53,801 bases of DNA, from the NCBI GenBank assembly GCA_903845155.1, contig CAIMWN010000030.1, forward strand, positions 1 to 53,801, written 5' to 3'. The translations under genes were made by a program, and so were the position numbers. The stretch comes from Oligoflexia bacterium (GTDB taxonomy: Bacteria; Bdellovibrionota; UBA1018; CAIMNF01). The notes below the pieces were generated by a model. It searched no databases. It was not told the origin of the DNA and saw only the letters and a program-made list of their open reading frames with translations. This document shows, in pieces, positions 1 to 8,153 of this stretch (the stretch's first letter is position 1; each line of letters begins with the position of its first letter).

Positions 1-966
1 AGGAACATCGCCATTGAAAAACGTGGCCAAATCATCGTCACGCCAGTTCGTTTCAAATCGATCGATGACCTCAATCGCGTCGTCAGAGCGCTTCTTGAAC
101 CCACAGGACGCGCGCTCACTCCAGATCAACCGCTAGCAATGGCTTCACTTCCCGATGGATCGCGCGTCCATATCGCCGCACCTCCCGTTACCGAATATGG
201 CCCCTGTATTACTATTCGTCGCTTTCCGAAGCGTTACAACATCGAAAACTTTATTACGAATGAAAGCCTTGATGAGCGCATGGCCTATTTCCTGAATGCC
301 TGCATCTTAGGTAAACAAAATATTTTAATCAGCGGTGGTACCGGTACCGGTAAAACAACATTACTCAACGCGCTTTTAGCGCTCGTGCCTCCGCACGAAA
401 GAATTGTGACCATCGAAGACACCGCCGAGATCCCAGTCATTCTTCCCAATCAGGTGAAGTTAATGAGTAAACCTAAAAGTTTAGGCGGTGACGCCATCAC
501 CGCTCGTGACTTGGTAGCAAATGCGCTTCGCATGCGCCCCGATCGCATTATTGTGGGTGAGTGCCGAGGCCCTGAAGCGATGGACATGATTCAAGCAATG
601 AATACCGGCCACCAAGGCTCCATGACTACTATCCATGCAAATTCGGCACGGGACGCACTATTTCGCTTGGAAACGCTCATGATGTCAGCCGGATTAGATA
701 TGCCCCTTGCTGCCATCCGTAGACAAATCGCCAGCGCAATTCAAATGATCGTCCAAATTCGAAGATTCAGATCGGGCAATCGAAAAGTGGTGTCCATTCA
801 AGAAGTCACCGGAACCGAGCAAGATACACTTCTGCTTCAGGAAATATTTTCTTTTGAAGTTAAAAACACGAGCGATCAAAGTTCAGATGTCGGAAGTTTT
901 AGATTTAATGTTTCGGCGAAAGTAATTGAGAATTTGAAGGCGCAAGGAATCAAGGCGCTGCCGTAG
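1..966 (+). CDS. cpaF: CpaF/TadA-type Flp pilus assembly ATPase, C-terminal part
   Basis: The frame is open from base 1, so the gene begins upstream and only about 321 C-terminal residues are present. It belongs to the secretion ATPases that power Flp/Tad pilus assembly at the cytoplasmic face of the inner membrane. Visible motifs are Walker A GGTGTGKTT (about residues 112-120 of the visible part), the Asp box TIEDTAEI, a Walker B-like IIVGECRG and a His box around TTIHANSARDALFRLETL. The upstream GSRVHIAAPP and GPCITIRRF match the CpaF N-terminal/ATPase linker. The first in-frame ATG at 139 is internal, not the start. The C-terminal RFRSGNRKVVSIQEVTG is typical of CpaF. The next gene starts about 160 bases downstream, so this may be the last gene of a pilus operon. 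A TadG-like gene lies at 11860. Assignment to the family is firm; the exact subfamily is less so. Confidence 0.93.
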   Translation, partial: RNIAIEKRGQIIVTPVRFKSIDDLNRVVRALLEPTGRALTPDQPLAMASLPDGSRVHIAAPPVTEYGPCITIRRFPKRYNIENFITNESLDERMAYFLNACILGKQNILISGGTGTGKTTLLNALLALVPPHERIVTIEDTAEIPVILPNQVKLMSKPKSLGGDAITARDLVANALRMRPDRIIVGECRGPEAMDMIQAMNTGHQGSMTTIHANSARDALFRLETLMMSAGLDMPLAAIRRQIASAIQMIVQIRRFRSGNRKVVSIQEVTGTEQDTLLLQEIFSFEVKNTSDQSSDVGSFRFNVSAKVIENLKAQGIKALP

Positions 967-1106
967 TGTTTCTTCGTGAAGTAACGCTTGCAACTGCTCA
1001 ATCAGTATCTGCTATTATGTTCAACAAATTGAATTGAACTCGCTTGGTTCATTGTTTTATTTTTTAAATTAAATTCATATAAAATAAAACTCAACTAAAA
1101 GGAACT

Positions 1107-1121
1107 GGATCAAAATGATCC
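1107..1121 (+). promoter_or_regulatory. Small perfect hairpin just upstream of a gene start
   Basis: GGATCA and TGATCC form a 6-bp perfect stem with an AAA loop, four bases before the ATG at 1125. A purine-rich AAAAGGA at 1097-1103 lies just before it. An out-of-frame ATG at 1115 sits at the loop edge and opens a 14-codon frame that ends at 1159, overlapping the start of the next gene. It may modulate translation; this is inference from position only. Confidence 0.3.
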
Positions 1122-1124
1122 ATT

Positions 1125-2132
1125 ATGCTATTCTCCCGCTTTATGAAGTTCCGAATTAACGTAATATTTTTTCAGTTTTTTACTTTATTGATGTCACCCG
1201 TTTTATTCGCGCAAACTGATTGCAACCATATTATTACCACACCTACTACTCTTGATCGCGTTTTGCTTGCTGCTGAAAACTACAAAGAAGAATCAATACT
1301 CGGGAACCATTCTTACCATAAAACCGCAATGAAGCAGCTAGGCATCACCAATGCCGAAGACTTAGCCGTGCTTTCAAATGCCTTAACAGTAAAACCGATC
1401 ATTGATTCTGGCATATTATATGAGGCTATTGTGGCCGAGGGTTGGTTGCGAGATTACAAGGGTGGTAACAAAGTAAAGACCCTCATCAATAATTTTTCCA
1501 TCCTTTTGCCGTCTGAAAAAATACTCATTGTAGACGGAATACTAGCAAATATGCTCTATGCCTTCGGAAATTCCAATACCGTCAGCGCTTCCAATCTAGA
1601 TGCAATTTCGACTTACGCCAAACGCTTTCAAATGTCGAATGATGAAGTTTCTACTTACCTCAAAACAATGAGGGATTTGGAAAAATCAAATTACGAGGAA
1701 GTAAAAATCATCATCTTTGATTTACTCAGAAAACCTAGCGCCCAGCTGATTGAAAATGTTCTCAAATTTAAAGACCATTTCTCTGGGACCTTCCTCAGAA
1801 CTCATTATGCATTAAGGCCACCTCAACCGAGCATCCCGCTAACAGCTGACGGAAAATATGAAAGTGAGGCCTTCCGTGTTTATATGCGGTCTTTAATTCC
1901 ACGTGAAAGGGTTCGCTTTTTAAGCAATCATTGGGACAAACTTTATTTGCAACCACTCGAAATGTATCGAAATGATTTTAAAAGCGACCTCATTCCAGAA
2001 GTATTACAACAGATGGACTATAAAATTGAATTATTAATTACGCAACATTATCTAAAAATCCACCAAGACCAAGTAGCCACATTTGAAGCAAGGATCGCTC
2101 ATCTTCATAAAAAATTGAATCCGGAGCATTAA
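1125..2132 (+). CDS. Secreted protein of unknown function
   Basis: This 335-residue protein has a cleavable signal peptide: basic residues, then a hydrophobic stretch ending near PVLFAQ (about residues 1-30). The rest is mainly helical-looking with no cysteine pairs beyond one near the mature N-terminus, and no catalytic motif I recognise. I therefore expect a periplasmic or exported protein. The start is uncertain. ATG 1125 lacks a well-spaced ribosome binding site, and ATG 1143 (MKFRINV) would give a more ordinary signal peptide. The best Shine-Dalgarno-like stretch (AAAAGGA, 1097-1103) is spaced for an out-of-frame ATG at 1115. The gene is followed 33 bases later by another secreted-protein gene, so the two may be cotranscribed. 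No family assignment is offered. Confidence 0.7.
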   Translation: MLFSRFMKFRINVIFFQFFTLLMSPVLFAQTDCNHIITTPTTLDRVLLAAENYKEESILGNHSYHKTAMKQLGITNAEDLAVLSNALTVKPIIDSGILYEAIVAEGWLRDYKGGNKVKTLINNFSILLPSEKILIVDGILANMLYAFGNSNTVSASNLDAISTYAKRFQMSNDEVSTYLKTMRDLEKSNYEEVKIIIFDLLRKPSAQLIENVLKFKDHFSGTFLRTHYALRPPQPSIPLTADGKYESEAFRVYMRSLIPRERVRFLSNHWDKLYLQPLEMYRNDFKSDLIPEVLQQMDYKIELLITQHYLKIHQDQVATFEARIAHLHKKLNPEH

Positions 2133-2165
2133 AATTGTCCAAATACAAACTCAGGGCAGGAAGTT

Positions 2166-3995
2166 ATGAATAAACTCATTTTAATTCTTGCTCTCTTCAT
2201 GCACTTTTTTCAAGCGACTGCTTCAGCAGACAACAAGTCATTCAATAATTACGCAAATCTTCCACTCCCTGATGCCAACCAAATCGAATCGCTTGCCCGC
2301 TCGGCTCGGCTACCGCAACCTGAAATCGACAAACTATCCGGCGATCAAAGAGACCGTTTCTTTAAATTGCTTGGTCTTGCAAAGTGGATCGGCGTGGCCG
2401 CACTTCCAAACTGGCAAGGCGGAGCGACCGCCAGTATTCTTTCTCCTTTTCAATACCTCCTCGATCTTTCAAACGCTACTGCTTTCGATCTCACTCAAGC
2501 AACCACCATTGCCTACAATAGTAATCGTGATATCTTTTTTGGAGCACGCTTTCTCACTGATCCACCTCTTGAAAGCATTTCGACTTTAGTGCACGAAGCG
2601 CATCATTCTGAACCAAAGGCAGCAAATCACGTCTCTTGCCGTCAGGGTGACATCCCTCTTTCCCGAGATGGCTGCGATGAAACACTCAAGATCGACGATG
2701 CCACCAGTGGCGCTTATGCTTATGAAATTAGTTTCGATATTGGCCTTCCTGAGAATCAGCCCAATCTCCCTGCCTCTGATCGGCTCTTTTTAGAGTCTGC
2801 TGCGGTCATGAGAGCTGGAACTCGCATCAATACTCTTCCATCCGATCTCGCCACACCTCACGACTTAGTTGCCGTTCTCGATCGTCAAGGTAAAGTTTTC
2901 TTCCTACACCCTTTTAATCATACCTTAATAGACTCGGGCATTCACATTCCCGGAGAGATCATCATCCGTATCGAATTTAATTGGCGCACGAACGCACTCA
3001 ATCTCTACACGCAAAGCAAGAAAATTTACTCTTGGGATTTTGATGGAAGCCTGACAGAAAATGCGCCCACAATATTTAAGGATCCCGGGATTCACGTCAT
3101 CGACGTTTCAGTCATGTACAATGGAGAAACTCCACTTACTTACTATCTAAACGATCAAAATCAGCTCTTTTATGTTCACTTCGACACTAAAACGGACGAA
3201 AAAATAGTTACGCTTTCCCAATTTCAGCCCAGTGGATTTCAGGCAGTGAAAACCTTAATGGGCCCGGAAAAAAATCGTTACATGCTAGGCAGCACAGGCA
3301 AGCTCTATGCATTTGATGACGATCATAACAACCTCCACCCTTCGATACTACAAGCGCCAGGAGGAGACGGATGGGTCTTTGTTACCTCAGGTCGTTTTAG
3401 CGACACACTTTATTTAATCGCCCATGATGGACACTTATTTTTCTCTGACGGCCAAGCAGATGCTCAAAATAACTATTTTGCAAAAGAATCTGATTTCCAA
3501 GTAGACGCAGGCATGAAGGCCATTAAATATGTAGAGGGGACCAACATTCGAGCACTCCTCGATCAGCAAGGGACGCTTTACTTTAAGCCTTATACGAATA
3601 CTAAAGTGACGTCTTTTCCAAATCTCTCTCCGTCTATCCATAATATTGTGGATTTTACTATGGTGAGACCTCACGAACTTCATGGCCCGCTCTCGATACA
3701 AAAATCCATCGCAAGCAAAAAATTCATTTCCCACTGTGGAATCTCAAGTACCACATTTAAACCCGCCGTCGACCCCTGGCTTCATCGCGGCTTCGGCATC
3801 AATAATAATGGGGCGATCACATTTGAAGGTGACACTGCTCACCCTTGCCTCCATTTGAAGAACTCAATCCATCAGATTTCTAATCTTAAAATCATCGATC
3901 AAGAAGCAGACCCAAAGTCGTCCTATCCCAAAAGCGCACTTCAAGTTTTTGAACCAGCAAAAACAACTATCTTGAACCCTTACCTGGAGGACTGA
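2166..3995 (+). CDS. Secreted protein with HEXXH motif and propeller-like repeats
   Basis: The 609-residue product begins with a signal peptide (about residues 1-21, cut near ASA). Residues 130-190 contain HEAHH (143-147), a further His155, Cys158 and Cys170, and Glu187 in GAYAYEISF. This is a plausible zinc site of HEXXH plus downstream Glu type. From about residue 225 onward there are repeated blade-like units with a pattern of hydrophobic residues, then D/N-x-Q/D-G, then LYF or VFF (for example VLDRQGKVFFL, LGSTGKLYAF, LIAHDGHLFF, LLDQQGTLYF), suggesting a beta-propeller. The role is unknown. A secreted metallopeptidase-like or surface-binding protein is an inference. It sits between two other secreted-protein genes, and its stop is immediately followed by the next gene. 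Related HEXXH secreted proteins seem common in Bdellovibrio-like bacteria, but I could not check this. Confidence 0.8.
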   Translation: MNKLILILALFMHFFQATASADNKSFNNYANLPLPDANQIESLARSARLPQPEIDKLSGDQRDRFFKLLGLAKWIGVAALPNWQGGATASILSPFQYLLDLSNATAFDLTQATTIAYNSNRDIFFGARFLTDPPLESISTLVHEAHHSEPKAANHVSCRQGDIPLSRDGCDETLKIDDATSGAYAYEISFDIGLPENQPNLPASDRLFLESAAVMRAGTRINTLPSDLATPHDLVAVLDRQGKVFFLHPFNHTLIDSGIHIPGEIIIRIEFNWRTNALNLYTQSKKIYSWDFDGSLTENAPTIFKDPGIHVIDVSVMYNGETPLTYYLNDQNQLFYVHFDTKTDEKIVTLSQFQPSGFQAVKTLMGPEKNRYMLGSTGKLYAFDDDHNNLHPSILQAPGGDGWVFVTSGRFSDTLYLIAHDGHLFFSDGQADAQNNYFAKESDFQVDAGMKAIKYVEGTNIRALLDQQGTLYFKPYTNTKVTSFPNLSPSIHNIVDFTMVRPHELHGPLSIQKSIASKKFISHCGISSTTFKPAVDPWLHRGFGINNNGAITFEGDTAHPCLHLKNSIHQISNLKIIDQEADPKSSYPKSALQVFEPAKTTILNPYLED

Positions 3996-3998
3996 TTG

Positions 3999-4640
3999 AT
4001 GAGAAAAACAATAATCGTTCTGCTAGTACTTGCATTATTGATCGCCAAAATTTCCACCAAGAATACTACCTCTACAACTACCACCACCATTCTCACCATC
4101 TTGAGTACTTCGCAAGCAGTCGCGGTAATTCCGCCATCCCTTGCTTTACAAAAGAAAACAGAAGGGTCGCATCCCATCCACCCACTTTCTTCGATCGCGC
4201 CTTCCTCTCAGGCACAGGGCCTCACCGCAGAAAAAATCAGCGAGATATTTTCAGAGCTTGCCTCACCGCATTTTGCAGATGAAATACTAAGTTCCCATGG
4301 TTTACCTACTGAACTTCAAAGTTATTTTTTAGAAAACTACACCCGCGAGAGCGCTGAACATCTTTTGATTGTTCGGATCGGCATTTTAAAATCCATTTTA
4401 AAACTCGACTCCAAAAACTGGCCTTTAGAAACTCGTGTTTCGTTGCAAGATTTGCATCTCACCATTCTTCAAAATCCAAGCGAACATTGGATAGTCAAAC
4501 GCCAAGCGCTGCGGAATATGGCCCTCGTCGGCTGGAAAAGTGAAATGGAACGTAATCAGATCTTGGCAAGTCTAGATTCTCGGGCCCTCGCCTTGGCCGC
4601 ATATGACGACCGCGAATTCTTCAGGCGCGCGCTTAAATAA
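3999..4640 (+). CDS. Secreted Thr-rich-leader protein of unknown function
   Basis: This is a 213-residue product starting at ATG 3999, eight bases after a strong GGAGG (3986-3990). A TTG codon directly before it is less well placed. The N-terminus is hydrophobic (IIVLLVLALLIA) and is followed by an unusual low-complexity stretch rich in Thr and Lys (KNTTSTTTTT). The remainder looks helical, with no motif I recognise. The start lies three bases after the stop of the HEXXH protein gene, and the shared ribosome binding site lies inside that gene's end, so the two are probably translated together. Export is likely; function is unknown. Confidence 0.7.
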   Translation: MRKTIIVLLVLALLIAKISTKNTTSTTTTTILTILSTSQAVAVIPPSLALQKKTEGSHPIHPLSSIAPSSQAQGLTAEKISEIFSELASPHFADEILSSHGLPTELQSYFLENYTRESAEHLLIVRIGILKSILKLDSKNWPLETRVSLQDLHLTILQNPSEHWIVKRQALRNMALVGWKSEMERNQILASLDSRALALAAYDDREFFRRALK

Positions 4641-4662
4641 AAACTCACCCCCATCTTTCAAC

Positions 4663-4947
4663 CTATGCCCGCTGCTGGACTTTGACCTCATCACCAGCAA
4701 CTTCACTCTCATCCTGAAAATAGCACTGAACCTCTTCTTGCTCAAACAGCACTAAAACCACGATCCCTATCGGGAAGAATATTGAAAATAAATAAACAAT
4801 GCCTACCGACACCACCAGAAGCCACGCCAAACGCGAGTGCGCATGCAATCCCAGGATGACCGTTTCGGTGAGCAATATACCCATGAACGCAAAACCGAAA
4901 ATAGAGCCCATAGAAACTCCGGCCAAGGAGGCAATATGAAACCTCAT
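4663..4947 (-). CDS. Small membrane protein, two transmembrane segments
   Basis: This is a 94-residue product. Two hydrophobic stretches (about residues 8-34 and 42-68) predict a hairpin membrane protein with an acidic C-terminal tail. No family is recognised. The ATG at 4947 lacks a clear ribosome binding site, and in-frame codons continue 10 codons upstream to a stop without another ATG. It lies 44 bases downstream of the outer-membrane protein gene on the same strand, so it may be a trailing operon member. Its end is 22 bases from the convergent gene on the other strand. The hydrophobic pattern supports a real gene, but evidence is modest. Confidence 0.5.
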   Translation of the reverse strand: MRFHIASLAGVSMGSIFGFAFMGILLTETVILGLHAHSRLAWLLVVSVGIVYLFSIFFPIGIVVLVLFEQEEVQCYFQDESEVAGDEVKVQQRA

Positions 4948-4991
4948 GATCGTAAGCGAGAGAAAAGCGATCAGAATCAGTTAAATAGACT

Positions 4992-6311
4992 TTAGATAGG
5001 GGACTGTGGTGACTTACCTACAGATTTTTTCTTCTTTTTTGCTTTTGTCGACCTAGGTGCATGGCTTGCAGTGGGTGAAGAAAACCTTTCTTCAATGCGA
5101 TTTGGGATGTTTTCAATGATTTGCTGTACCTGTTTTGCACTGACTGGCGATGATGTTTTTTTCTCACCTTCAGTGAAAGAGTCAGGAAGGCCATTTGCAG
5201 AAATTTTAAGCATGGAGGGAAAAGATCCATTGAGCGGTGGCACAGTATCTTTGGGGATGATTTCAAATGTGCGGAAAGTCCGAACAATATCAATTCCAAT
5301 TGAAACGAACCAGTTTTTATATCTTTCGGCAACGTCGGTACCGATACCAGTGTTGATAAACCAAGGATTTACCTCAAATCCGAAAGTTTCGTGGAGACGA
5401 TTACTTTGTCCTGCAATTCTTGAAACCTCAAAGTATGAACCCATCGCTAATTCTACTTTGATGAAATGATAGTCAACCAAGACATAACTTGCCCCAATGC
5501 GCGGTTGAAGTGTGAGGATTTGACCATAGTTAATGGTTTGATCATAAAGTAAGGCCGTATCTGGTGTACCTCCCACCAAAGTGAGTGAGGCGCCTGCCCT
5601 AAAAAAACGATTGGGCATAAACCCAACCCCCACTGAAGTGAGACTTGGAATACGGATCGTTTGATTGAAGCCGAAAGTAGAGGCATCGCTCACATCATCA
5701 GAAGGTGAAATATCAATTGCAGGTGTAAAACTTGCCCCCAAAATCCAGTGATTTTCTAAACGATAAAGGGCGCCGATTTGAAATGAAATATGTGAGGAAC
5801 TAAAATCGTTGCCATCAAAGTGCCTAATGCCTTTATCGTATTGAAGCGCCATTCCGATACTGGTTCGCGGACTCAGGAATCTGGCCACTGAGAAGCGTAA
5901 CTCCCTGACTGAAACTTCGGAATTCATTACGCTTTCAGACGATGGAGCATAGTAAGTAATTCCAAAACCCCAGGGGGGAGTATTCGTGCCCAAGCCCCAC
6001 TGATATTCTTTTAGATCAGTCCCGCTTCGATTTAAGTCCGGGTCTTTTAGCGTGGATGAATTGATTTGTGCGCTCACTCCCCCCAGAGTCATTGCGAATC
6101 CAGCGGGGTTAGCTTCCATCGCAGAGATACTATTGGGGAGTGCGACGGTCGCACCCGCCATACCAATCGTATTAGTATCGCCCTGAATGATGGAAGTCCA
6201 CCCGGAGTAGGGTTGGGTGCGCCTAGGATAGGAAAGACCAGAGTATTGGGCTTCGGCACGAATAGTGAAGAGGCTTAAAAAAGACATGATCAACAACAAG
6301 GAAAGGTGCAC
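4992..6311 (-). CDS. FadL/PorV-like outer-membrane beta-barrel protein
   Basis: This 439-residue protein has a signal peptide ending near RAEAQ (about residue 21). The mature N-terminus includes GMAGATVALPNSISAMEANPAGFA, the hallmark of OMPP1/FadL/TodX and PorV-like barrels (a Gly-x-Ala-Gly-Ala motif followed by Asn-Pro-Ala). Alternating aromatic and polar strands follow up to about residue 350. The last 70 residues are polar and end in a Lys-rich tail (TKAKKKKKS), which is probably periplasmic. The start is GTG 6311, directly after an in-frame stop, with a weak ribosome binding site. An ATG eight codons later would leave a very short signal. The likely role is uptake of hydrophobic compounds or secretion support; the substrate is unknown. 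Its 5' side carries the large palindrome at 6338-6407. Confidence 0.75.
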   Translation of the reverse strand: MHLSLLLIMSFLSLFTIRAEAQYSGLSYPRRTQPYSGWTSIIQGDTNTIGMAGATVALPNSISAMEANPAGFAMTLGGVSAQINSSTLKDPDLNRSGTDLKEYQWGLGTNTPPWGFGITYYAPSSESVMNSEVSVRELRFSVARFLSPRTSIGMALQYDKGIRHFDGNDFSSSHISFQIGALYRLENHWILGASFTPAIDISPSDDVSDASTFGFNQTIRIPSLTSVGVGFMPNRFFRAGASLTLVGGTPDTALLYDQTINYGQILTLQPRIGASYVLVDYHFIKVELAMGSYFEVSRIAGQSNRLHETFGFEVNPWFINTGIGTDVAERYKNWFVSIGIDIVRTFRTFEIIPKDTVPPLNGSFPSMLKISANGLPDSFTEGEKKTSSPVSAKQVQQIIENIPNRIEERFSSPTASHAPRSTKAKKKKKSVGKSPQSPI

Positions 6312-6337
6312 GTCTCAACTCTAACTCGGTTCTAAAA

Positions 6338-6407
6338 GGTCGTCCCGATCTTTATGTTGAGATTTGCGTCATTTGACGCAGAAATCAACATAAAGATCGG
6401 GACGACC
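6338..6407. repeat. 70-nt near-perfect palindrome between two minus-strand genes
   Basis: Two 34-base arms pair about an exact centre at 6372/6373. The outer 23 bases (from GGTCGTCCCGATC) are perfectly complementary, four bases mismatch, then TGCGTCA/TGACGCA pairs around a TT loop. It begins one or two bases after the stop of the lipoprotein gene that ends the BMP operon, and on the minus strand it is followed by TTTT. It could terminate that operon. The arms are, however, much longer than an ordinary intrinsic terminator, so a REP-like or MITE-like palindrome is an alternative. A second small inverted repeat (CGTTATTT/AAATAACG, 6407-6432) overlaps the gene end. Confidence 0.85.
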
Positions 6408-6408
6408 G

Positions 6409-7275
6409 TTATTTCAGGCTGTTTAAATAACGGTGATAGCGATTCAGCACTTCCCACTTCACTCGATCGAGCGCCATGGTTTGAGCGAATTTAAAATGAA
6501 AATCAAAATTAGGATCACTTCTCTGTTTCAGACCAAAATCAACTCCAGCATCACACATTCGGAGAACAAATTTGGCGTACCATTGAGCAAGATCACCAGA
6601 AGAGTCTTTCATCTCATCTAAATGTAGAAGCGACTCTTCGCCCAAAACGCGTTTCAATGTCAGCGTCGATGCGCCCAAGAAAGTCTCAAGCATATTTTGA
6701 AAAATCTCATCTTTCGTTTTCTTTGGTTTTACGACTTGAGAAGGATGCGACGAAATCTCTGAATCGCTCGCTGCTTCAGGAAAATCAATAGTGGGAACTT
6801 TTTTAGCTTCGTCCTTTTGAAACTCAGTTGGATTCTTCATCACCATCTGAAGCTCTGCCATTTCCAGCGCAAATGCCTTTAATACGGTGGGAGACGCAGA
6901 TTGACTTTTTGCCTCGAGAGCGCGGTAGCGGGAGCCCATAATAATCCCACGATAGATTCCTTCAAGAGAGGCTCCTTGATTGAGTGAGTATACGAGTTCG
7001 CCAAAGTTAGATTTGTCTTCCACTTGAGGCTCGTTAAAAATCACGGACATCATTTCAAAAAGAAGCTCAGAATTTGCTTTCGCCAATTCGCCCGCCGACT
7101 TGTTCGATGTTTCATCGGGCGTGGGCTGACTCATTTCACTTTTTACTTCTGATGGTAGCGTTTTTGTTTCTAATCCAAGAGTCTCTTTGACTCTGACCAC
7201 GAATTGTTTTAACAAGGGAGGCGTTTCACACGCCGAAAGCGTGAACAAGGTCAGCAATAATAAAATGCTTTTCAT
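6409..7275 (-). CDS. Lipoprotein linked to the BMP ABC transporter
   Basis: The 288-residue product starts at ATG 7275 (MKSILLLL). Its A overlaps the last base-pair position of the upstream permease stop (TAATG arrangement), which indicates translational coupling. The N-terminus is a lipoprotein signal with lipobox LSAC (Cys at about residue 15). The mature part is helical, polar and rich in Lys/Glu, with no recognised domain. A longer frame reading upstream into the permease gene exists but would destroy the signal peptide, so I rejected it. As the last gene of the importer operon it may be a periplasmic accessory lipoprotein; that role is inferred from context only. The 70-nt palindrome follows directly. 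Confidence 0.8.
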   Translation of the reverse strand: MKSILLLLTLFTLSACETPPLLKQFVVRVKETLGLETKTLPSEVKSEMSQPTPDETSNKSAGELAKANSELLFEMMSVIFNEPQVEDKSNFGELVYSLNQGASLEGIYRGIIMGSRYRALEAKSQSASPTVLKAFALEMAELQMVMKNPTEFQKDEAKKVPTIDFPEAASDSEISSHPSQVVKPKKTKDEIFQNMLETFLGASTLTLKRVLGEESLLHLDEMKDSSGDLAQWYAKFVLRMCDAGVDFGLKQRSDPNFDFHFKFAQTMALDRVKWEVLNRYHRYLNSLK

Positions 7276-8153
7276 TACTCCGCCACCTGTCCTAAACTTT
7301 TTGGCGCATACGAGCGGCCAACAGCTCCAGCCAATACAATCATCGTGATGAGATATGGTAAAATCTGGATCCACTGAACTGGTACCGGCTCGGTCCCCCA
7401 AATTACCACTCCTTGCAAACGAATTTGAATTGCTTCGGTAACACCAAAGAGCAAACAGGCAAGAACGGTAGGGATTGGCTTCCATTTCCCAAGGATCACA
7501 GCGGCAAGTGCGATAAACCCTCGGCCTGCCGACATATTCCGAATAAATGAAGAAGAAAGGTAAATCGAAAGTGTTCCGCCGCCTAGGCCTGCTAAGAATC
7601 CGCTCATCAGTACGCCTTGCCAGCGTTTTGTCTTAATTGAAACACCGGCACTCTCTAGCGCTTTTGGGTGCTCACCTGCGAAACGAAGTCTTAAGCCGAA
7701 ACGAGAGTAATAAAATACGATATGGGTGAGGGCCACAATCATGAGCATGATAAACAGAGGCGCAATCTTAAATTGCGATTCTGTAGGAATGGGCGGAGTA
7801 GAACCGGTAGAGTCATACCAAATCTTAGAGAGAAAAGGAGGGATGCCCATTGCAAACAAATTGAGTGCCGTGCCTGCGACAATTTGATTCGCGCGATAAT
7901 GAAGAACGACCACTCCGTACAATACTGAAAGCACCATGCCAGCAATCCCTGCAAATAAGAAACCCAAGTAAGGATTACTAAAATAGAGAGTAGAGATCGC
8001 ACCAAAAAAAGAACCAATCAGGATAAATCCCTCGAGGCCGATTTGAATGACCCCACTTCGCTCGCACCACATACCACCTAAGGCAGCAAAGATGAGCGGC
8101 GTAGAAACGCGCATTACTGGCAAAAGCCATGACTGTATAAATGAATCGATCAT
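7275..8153 (-). CDS. ABC transporter permease, BMP/nucleoside type (COG1079-like)
   Basis: This is a 292-residue inner-membrane permease with roughly eight hydrophobic segments. The N-terminal half contains LIFAALGGMWCERSGVIQIG and EGFILIG, typical of the second permease of BMP-family importers (YufQ/NupQ class). The C-terminal half has LSAGRGFIALAAVILGKW, also typical. The start ATG 8153 overlaps the preceding gene's TGA (ATGA), with an AGGAAA ribosome binding site inside that gene. An ATG six codons upstream is possible but less well placed. With its neighbours it should form the membrane channel of an importer for purine-type nucleosides or similar ligands; the substrate is inferred from family knowledge. 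Confidence 0.93.
   Translation of the reverse strand: MIDSFIQSWLLPVMRVSTPLIFAALGGMWCERSGVIQIGLEGFILIGSFFGAISTLYFSNPYLGFLFAGIAGMVLSVLYGVVVLHYRANQIVAGTALNLFAMGIPPFLSKIWYDSTGSTPPIPTESQFKIAPLFIMLMIVALTHIVFYYSRFGLRLRFAGEHPKALESAGVSIKTKRWQGVLMSGFLAGLGGGTLSIYLSSSFIRNMSAGRGFIALAAVILGKWKPIPTVLACLLFGVTEAIQIRLQGVVIWGTEPVPVQWIQILPYLITMIVLAGAVGRSYAPKSLGQVAE

Noticed and set aside
967-1124. tRNA or small RNA after the pilus ATPase
   Set aside because: No cloverleaf or terminator is visible; the segment is AT-rich spacer.
7276-7485. Upstream extension of the lipoprotein frame (70 codons)
   Set aside because: It overlaps the permease gene, reads as non-coding and would hide a clear lipobox start at 7275.
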